64,000 bases of DNA. It comes from Lysinimonas soli (lineage in GTDB: Bacteria > Actinomycetota > Actinomycetes > Actinomycetales > Microbacteriaceae). The notes beneath the pieces are model-generated. The model was not told the DNA's origin, searched no databases, and saw only the letters and a list, made by a program, of their open reading frames with translations. The DNA is taken from assembly GCF_042655435.1 (NCBI RefSeq), contig NZ_JBHSMG010000001.1, positions 992,001 through 1,056,000 of the forward strand. The letters run 5' to 3'. Every line of letters starts with the position of its first letter. Position 1 is the first letter of the stretch. The translations under genes were made by a program, and so were the position numbers. Of the stretch, positions 59,533-64,000 are shown one piece after another.

Positions 59533-60377
59533 GTGCGCCGAGCTCCGAGTCCGCCGCCCCCGCGACCGGTGTGCGTCGCTGGGGGGCGTATCTCGCCCTC
59601 GTGATCGCCTTCGCGATCGCCTGCGCGCTGCTCTCCTGGTGGCAGTGGGCGCGCCGCGCCGAGACGGTCGCCGAGGGGCAGCTCGTCACCTCGAACTACG
59701 AGGCGGCCCCTGTCGCCCTCGACAGCCTGCTGAGCGGGTACGGCGCCTGGCATGCGGGCGAGGAGTGGCGCCCGGTCACCCTGCACGGCCGCTACCTGAA
59801 CGATCAGCAGCTGCTCGTGCGCAACCGGCCGTACAACGCGAATCCGGGCTTCGAGCAGCTCGTCCCGTTCCGGCTCGATGACGGCAGCATCTTCATCGTC
59901 GACCGCGGCTGGCTGTCGATCGGCTCGACCCGCGACACGCCCGACGTCGTCCCCGCGGCGCCGAGCGGCGCGGTCACGGTCGTCGCGCGTCTGCAGCAGA
60001 GCGAACCCGAGCTGCCCGGGCGCGACGCTCCGCGCGGACAGGTGGCGTCGATCCATCTGCCCTCGATCGCGAAGCTCCTCGGCTCCCACGCGACTTACAC
60101 CGGGGCGTACGGTCTGCTCGCCTCCGAGACTCCTGCGCCGGCGACGCGGCCCCGGGCGGCGCAGGAGCCCGCCCCCGACGAAGGACCGCACCTCTCGTAC
60201 GCGATCCAGTGGATCGCCTTCGGGCTGCTGGCCTTCGTGGGACTGATCTGGGCCTATCGTCGCGAGCGACGGATCCTGGCGCTGCCGCGGGAGCAGCAGA
60301 CCGAAGCCCGCGCTCCTCGGCTGCGCTCGACCGACTCCGACGTCGAGGACGCCATCCTCGACGAGGTGCGGCGCTGA
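59529..60377 (+). CDS. SURF1 family cytochrome oxidase biogenesis protein
   Basis: 282 aa. Two transmembrane helices flank the SURF1 domain: N-terminal helix about 18-36 (ALVIAFAIACALLSWWQWARR, WQ-x-R motif) and C-terminal helix about 220-242 (IQWIAFGLLAFVGL). Core HGRYLNDQQLLVRNRP and VDRGW motif. Assists heme a insertion in cytochrome c oxidase. Coupled to the small Cys gene. Confidence 0.9.
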   Translation: MSAPSSESAAPATGVRRWGAYLALVIAFAIACALLSWWQWARRAETVAEGQLVTSNYEAAPVALDSLLSGYGAWHAGEEWRPVTLHGRYLNDQQLLVRNRPYNANPGFEQLVPFRLDDGSIFIVDRGWLSIGSTRDTPDVVPAAPSGAVTVVARLQQSEPELPGRDAPRGQVASIHLPSIAKLLGSHATYTGAYGLLASETPAPATRPRAAQEPAPDEGPHLSYAIQWIAFGLLAFVGLIWAYRRERRILALPREQQTEARAPRLRSTDSDVEDAILDEVRR

Positions 60378-60383
60378 TCCGGT

Positions 60384-60416
60384 CCTGAGCCGTTCCGTTC
60401 CGCAACTCGGCTCAGG
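60384..60416. terminator. bidirectional terminator hairpin, SURF1/ABC-F
   Basis: Stem CCTGAGCC (60384-60391)/GGCTCAGG (60409-60416) with a 17-nt loop in the 34-nt convergent gap; no T-run, and it overlaps the ABC-F stop codon. Confidence 0.4.
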
Positions 60417-62010
60417 CGAGCGAGATGAGATCCGAGTAGTCGGGGTTCCAGTGGTCTTCGACGCCGTCGGGCAGGATCAGCACGCGCTCCGGGTTCAGGG
60501 CCTCGACGGCCCCCTCGTCGTGCGAGACCAGCACCACAGCGCCCTGGTAGCCCGCCAGAGCCCCCAGGATCTCTTCGCGGCTCGCGGGGTCGAGGTTGTT
60601 GGTCGGCTCGTCCAGGAGCAGCACGTTGGCTCCCGAGACGACGATCATCGCGAGGGCGAGCCGGGTCTTCTCTCCGCCGGAGAGCACGCCGGCGAGCTTG
60701 TGGCCGTCGTCGCCGGTGAACAGGAAGGAGCCAAGCACCTTGCGGGCCTCGGTCTCGTTGAGCTGCGGCGAGGCGCTCAGCATGTTCTGCAGCACGGTGC
60801 GCTTGACGTCGATCGTCTCGTGCTCCTGGGCGTAGTAGCCGACCCGCAGGCCGTGCCCTGGCTCGACCTGGCCGGTGTCGGGTTTGTCAACCCCGGCCAG
60901 GATGCGCAGCAGCGTCGTCTTGCCCGCGCCGTTGAGGCCCAGCACGACGACCTTCGACCCGCGATCGATCGCGAGGTCGACCGCCGTGAAGATCTCGAGC
61001 GAGCCGTAGCTCTTACTGAGTCCGGATGCCGCCAGCGGCGTGCGCCCGCAGGTCACCGGATCCGGGAATCGCAGCTTGGCCACCCGGTCAGCCACGCGTA
61101 CCTCGTCGAGCCCGGCGAGCATCTTCTCGGCTCGGGCGACCATCTGGTGCGCGGCGGCGGCCTTGGATGCCTTCGCGCCGAACCGGGCGGCCTGCAGCTG
61201 CAGCGTGGTGGCCTTCTTCTCGACGTTGACACGCTCCTTCTTGCGGCGGTCCTCATCGGCCTCGCGCTGGCGGAGGTAGTGCTTCCAGCCCATGTTGTAG
61301 ATGTCGATCACCTGGCGGTTGGCATCCAGGTAGAAGACCTTGTTGACGGTCTCCTCGACGAGGTCGACGTCGTGGCTGATCACGATGACGCCGCCCGAGT
61401 AACCCTTGAGGAACTCGCGCAACCAGACCACCGAGTCGGCGTCGAGGTGGTTGGTCGGCTCGTCGAGGATCATCGTGTCGGCGCCCGAGAACAGGATGCG
61501 CGCCAGCTCGATGCGGCGGCGCTGGCCGCCCGACAGGGTCTTCAGCTCCTGGTCGAGAATGCGATCGGGCAGCGCGAGGTTCGACGCGATGGAGGCGGCT
61601 TCGGCCTCCGCGGCGTAGCCGCCCAGCGCGAGGAACTGGTCTTCGAGCCGCGAGTAGGTGGACATCGCGGCCTCGCTGGTGGCGGCATCCGGGCTGGCCA
61701 TGTCGAGCGTCGCCTGCCGGATGCCGGTGACCAGCCGGCCGAGACCGCGGGCGTCGAGGATGCGGGTGCGCGCCGTGTCCTCCGGGTTGCCGGAGCGCGG
61801 GTCCTGCGGCAGGTACCCGATCTCGCCCGTGCGGTCGATGCGCCCGCCGCTCGGGACGAGCTCGCCGGCCAGGGTCTTGGTCAGGGTCGTCTTGCCCGCC
61901 CCGTTGCGCCCGACGAGACCGATCTTGTCGCCCTTGTCGACGCGGAAGGTGACGTCCTCCATGAGCAGGCGCGCGCCGACTCGGATCTCGAGGTCATGCA
62001 CGGCGAGCAC
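60412..62010 (-). CDS. ABC-F family ATP-binding protein
   Basis: 532 aa with two ABC domains: Walker A GRNGAGKTTL (about 33), signature LSGGQRRRIELA, Walker B ILDEPTNHLD; linker with RREADEDRRKKERVNVEKKATTL (about 245-270); second Walker A GLNGAGKTTLL (about 350), LSGGEKTRLALAM and LLDEPTNNLD. ABC-F proteins act on the ribosome, often in translation regulation or antibiotic protection; the subgroup is not decided. No transmembrane region. Confidence 0.92.
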   Translation of the reverse strand: MLAVHDLEIRVGARLLMEDVTFRVDKGDKIGLVGRNGAGKTTLTKTLAGELVPSGGRIDRTGEIGYLPQDPRSGNPEDTARTRILDARGLGRLVTGIRQATLDMASPDAATSEAAMSTYSRLEDQFLALGGYAAEAEAASIASNLALPDRILDQELKTLSGGQRRRIELARILFSGADTMILDEPTNHLDADSVVWLREFLKGYSGGVIVISHDVDLVEETVNKVFYLDANRQVIDIYNMGWKHYLRQREADEDRRKKERVNVEKKATTLQLQAARFGAKASKAAAAHQMVARAEKMLAGLDEVRVADRVAKLRFPDPVTCGRTPLAASGLSKSYGSLEIFTAVDLAIDRGSKVVVLGLNGAGKTTLLRILAGVDKPDTGQVEPGHGLRVGYYAQEHETIDVKRTVLQNMLSASPQLNETEARKVLGSFLFTGDDGHKLAGVLSGGEKTRLALAMIVVSGANVLLLDEPTNNLDPASREEILGALAGYQGAVVLVSHDEGAVEALNPERVLILPDGVEDHWNPDYSDLISLA

Positions 62011-62078
62011 GGCGAAAGTCCGTTTCTAAGGAGGGGGGAAGGGGTGGTCGGCGGCGGAAGAGCCTGGGTCAGTCTAGT

Positions 62079-62441
62079 TCAGGCGAAGTAGAGGTGCCGG
62101 TGCAGGCGGCATCCGGGGTTGAATGACGCGCCGCAGGCCGGACAGGCATCGCTCGAGAGGTACTCCTCGATCGAGAACAGCGCGGTGCATTCGCCGCACA
62201 GGATGACCTGCGAGTCCTGCTCGTCGAGGGGCCAGAGCTTCGCGGGATGATCGGCGACCGCGTCGTGGCAGTCGCGGCACGGGTAGATCCGGCCGCAGCA
62301 GCGGAAGCCGATGGCGATCACGTCGTGCGGTCCGCTCCAGTGCACGCAGCGACTCTGCGCATCCACCGGGAGGCCGTGGACGCGAACCGGGCCGATCGGG
62401 ATGGACGACTCCGCTCCCCCGTCGGTGAGCGCGCTGCTCAT
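62079..62441 (-). CDS. CHY-type zinc finger protein
   Basis: 120 aa. Cys/His pairs: RCVHWSGPHD, FRCCGRIYPCRDCHDA, ILCGECTALFSIEEYL and ACPACGASFNPGCRLHRH give a CHY finger with several zinc sites. The ATG overlaps the bioN stop (ATGA). Role in prokaryotes unknown. Translationally coupled to the biotin transporter operon. Confidence 0.88.
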   Translation of the reverse strand: MSSALTDGGAESSIPIGPVRVHGLPVDAQSRCVHWSGPHDVIAIGFRCCGRIYPCRDCHDAVADHPAKLWPLDEQDSQVILCGECTALFSIEEYLSSDACPACGASFNPGCRLHRHLYFA

Positions 62442-63046
62442 TCGACCCCCCGCGCCGTCAGCGCGTCCGCGACGTCATCGGCATGCCGCAGCGACAGCAC
62501 GAGCATCGGCACGATCGCTCGGACTCCGAGGCGGGCGCCACGTGCCTGCTGCGCCTCGCGAACGCGTTCCGCGATCGAGGCGATCACCGGCAGCATGGCG
62601 ATGGTGAGAGACAGCGTGAGGCCGACCCGACGAGGGTCGACGCCGAAGCGGGTGAGCGGGCGAAGCGCCGTCTGAAGCGCGTCGAGCAGGTCCTCGCTGC
62701 GTGTCGTGAGGGTCAGCAGTGCGGCGAGCAGCAGGATCGCCACCACACGCACGGTGCTGACGGCAGCATCCCAGGGGGTGAGGAAGATCAGCTGGGTGAC
62801 GACCATCACCACGACGATCCATCGCGTGGTCCAGAGCTGTCGCAGCAGGATCCCGGGGGCGAGTCTCGCCGAGGCGTAGCCTGCGACGACGAGGAGTGCT
62901 GCCGCGGCCAGCAGCACCACGGTGAGCGCGGTCCGATCACGCGGGATGAAGGAGACGGCGAGGCCGAGGATCACGAGACCGAGCAGTTTGGCCCCCGCGG
63001 GGGCGCGGTGCAGCAGGCTGCGTCCCGGCCGATAGAGCGAGATCAC
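62438..63046 (-). CDS. bioN: ECF transporter T component (BioN-like)
   Basis: 202 aa, five or six transmembrane helices. The amino-terminal YRPGRSLLHRAPAGAKLLGL and the Ala-Arg-Gly coupling motif in ARGARLGVRAIVP are typical of EcfT. Couples ATP hydrolysis of the A component to the substrate-binding BioY. GTG start overlaps the stop of the ATPase gene (GTGA). Confidence 0.9.
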   Translation of the reverse strand: MISLYRPGRSLLHRAPAGAKLLGLVILGLAVSFIPRDRTALTVVLLAAAALLVVAGYASARLAPGILLRQLWTTRWIVVVMVVTQLIFLTPWDAAVSTVRVVAILLLAALLTLTTRSEDLLDALQTALRPLTRFGVDPRRVGLTLSLTIAMLPVIASIAERVREAQQARGARLGVRAIVPMLVLSLRHADDVADALTARGVE

Positions 63047-63759
63047 GCGTTCACCGCCCGGTATTCGGCGATCACGTGCGCCGGTTCTCCGACCGACACG
63101 AGCCGGCCGTCCTCGAACCTGAGCGCGACGTCGCAGCGCGCAGCCAGGTCCAGATCGTGGGTGACGATCACCGTCTGGGCGGCCAGTTCGTCGATGAGCA
63201 GACCCGCGACCCGTCGAGCGTTGCCCAGGTCGAGCAGCGTCGTCGGCTCGTCGGCCACGACCAGGGCCGGCTCGCCGACCAGCACGGAGGCAAGCGCCAA
63301 CAGCTGCTTCTGACCTCCCGAGAGAGAATGCGCGGGCGCCTCGCCGAGGTCGCTCAAGCCGTAGGCGCCGAGAACCTCCTCGGTCCGCCGGGTGACCTCG
63401 GAGCGGCTGAGGCCCCGCCCGCGCAAAGAGAAGGCGACATCCTCGGCCACCGTCGGCATGATGATCTGCGCGTCGGGGTTCGTGAACACGAAGCCGACCA
63501 TCCGACGGACCCGCTTCGGCTCGCGTGCCACGTCCAGGCCGTGAACCCTCACCTCGCCCCGCGAGGGCGACACGAGTCCGTTCAGGAGGCGGGCGAACGT
63601 GGACTTGCCCGAGCCGTTGGCTCCGATCACCGCGATGCGACGCTGGTCGAGTCGCACGTCGATCCCGCGCAGCACCGGCTTGCCGCCGAGGTCGACGGAA
63701 ACGCCGCTCAGCTCGATGACCTGCGCCGCGGAAGAAGCGGGGCCGTCGGCAACGGTCAC
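63043..63759 (-). CDS. bioM: ECF transporter ATP-binding protein (BioM-like)
   Basis: 238 aa. Walker A IGANGSGKSTFARLL (about 44), signature LSGGQKQLLALA, Walker B LVVADEPTTLLDL, H-loop VTHDLDLA. ATPase of the biotin ECF transporter. GTG start overlaps the bioY stop (GTGA). The operon order bioY-bioM-bioN is kept. Confidence 0.9.
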   Translation of the reverse strand: MTVADGPASSAAQVIELSGVSVDLGGKPVLRGIDVRLDQRRIAVIGANGSGKSTFARLLNGLVSPSRGEVRVHGLDVAREPKRVRRMVGFVFTNPDAQIIMPTVAEDVAFSLRGRGLSRSEVTRRTEEVLGAYGLSDLGEAPAHSLSGGQKQLLALASVLVGEPALVVADEPTTLLDLGNARRVAGLLIDELAAQTVIVTHDLDLAARCDVALRFEDGRLVSVGEPAHVIAEYRAVNA

Positions 63760-64000
63760 CGGGGTGTCGTCTCCACGACGGCAGGGGCCTCGAGGTCGGC
63801 CGCCGGCCTCGAGCGTGCCGCACGCGCCCCGAACACGGGCGGATAGGCGCGCCACAGTGCGACCGTCAGCAGCGTGACGACGGCGATCTTGATCAGGTCG
63901 CCCGGCAGGAACACGATGCTGGTCAGGATGGTCTGCCCGAGGGGCAGACCCGTCACGGCCGACTGCACGGGGATGCCGAAGAAGTAGATGACCAGGATGC
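63756..64000 (-). CDS. bioY: biotin transporter BioY, C-terminal part
   Basis: 81 residues visible, gene continues beyond the right edge. LPGDLIKIAVVTLLTVALWRAYP is the conserved BioY C-terminal helix with the FLPGDL motif. S component binding biotin. The tail is variable. Confidence 0.88.
   Translation of the reverse strand, partial: ILVIYFFGIPVQSAVTGLPLGQTILTSIVFLPGDLIKIAVVTLLTVALWRAYPPVFGARAARSRPAADLEAPAVVETTPR

Noticed and set aside
1..64000. CRISPR arrays, insertion sequences, prophage or integrated plasmid
   Set aside because: No regular spaced repeats, transposase, integrase or phage structural genes, and no clear composition shift.

Overview
This window is a 64 kb chromosomal segment of a high-GC actinobacterium. 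It most likely belongs to Microbacteriaceae (order Micrococcales). The evidence is the strong GC bias at third codon positions, many GTG starts, ATGA/GTGA stop-start overlaps, and actinobacterial markers (RbpA, PafBC, HelY, the ImuA'-ImuB-DnaE2 mutasome, actinobacterial-type GlgA). I see no integrase, transposase, CRISPR array or phage genes. The content is mainly housekeeping, and the unusual signals are fusions, missing syntenic neighbours, promoter architecture and small palindromic repeats.

Layout. 1-4.8 kb: the tail of an alpha/beta hydrolase, a Nudix-UPF0303 fusion, an SDR, NfeD/SPFH membrane proteins, a glycerophosphodiesterase and rbpA. 4.8-15.3 kb, minus strand: the block HAD-trmI-FKBP-pafB-pafC-tatA-tatC-helY-lnt. 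This is the shell of the mycobacterial proteasome neighbourhood, but mpa/dop/pup/prcBA/pafA are absent from it. 15.4-22.2 kb: a PAC2 protein, uppP, an M20 peptidase, tRNA-Leu(GAG), a CSD-DUF1294 fusion, a HemK-like methyltransferase and an aldehyde dehydrogenase. 22.3-26.5 kb: a 1237-aa multispanning protein and a small membrane protein. 26.5-40.7 kb: a DNA-damage region with imuA', imuB, dnaE2, an SF2 helicase and dinB, interrupted by DUF1905, cytosine deaminase/permease, lipoprotein, GNAT and aminotransferase genes. imuA' and imuB carry the same LexA-box promoter. 40.9-50.4 kb: envelope and metabolic genes (YeaQ-like, SGNH hydrolase, D,D-carboxypeptidase, SpoU methyltransferase, sirtuin, phosphatase, YbaK, glycosyltransferase, alpha/beta hydrolase, treS). 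50.4-60.4 kb: an exonuclease-Nudix fusion, a serine hydrolase, rpmE2, an ABC ATPase, divergent glgA/glgC, serB, GNAT, fabG and a DUF3099-SURF1 operon. 60.4-64 kb: an ABC-F protein, a CHY zinc-finger protein and the bioY/M/N-type biotin ECF transporter, whose bioY runs off the window edge.

How the genes fit together. PafB/PafC are activators of the LexA-independent DNA-damage response in mycobacteria, and the LexA-controlled mutasome lies 15 kb away. treS, glgA and glgC form a trehalose/glycogen group. A recurrent feature is a TANNNT hexamer 6-8 nt before the start codon at about 20 genes, which predicts that leaderless mRNAs are common here. No gene-free stretch exceeds 300 bases; the longest (about 200-230 nt) are at 4136-4366, 6517-6720, 27397-27626 and 40749-40947. 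Three of these hold palindromic repeats, and in 4136-4366 I see no clear element.
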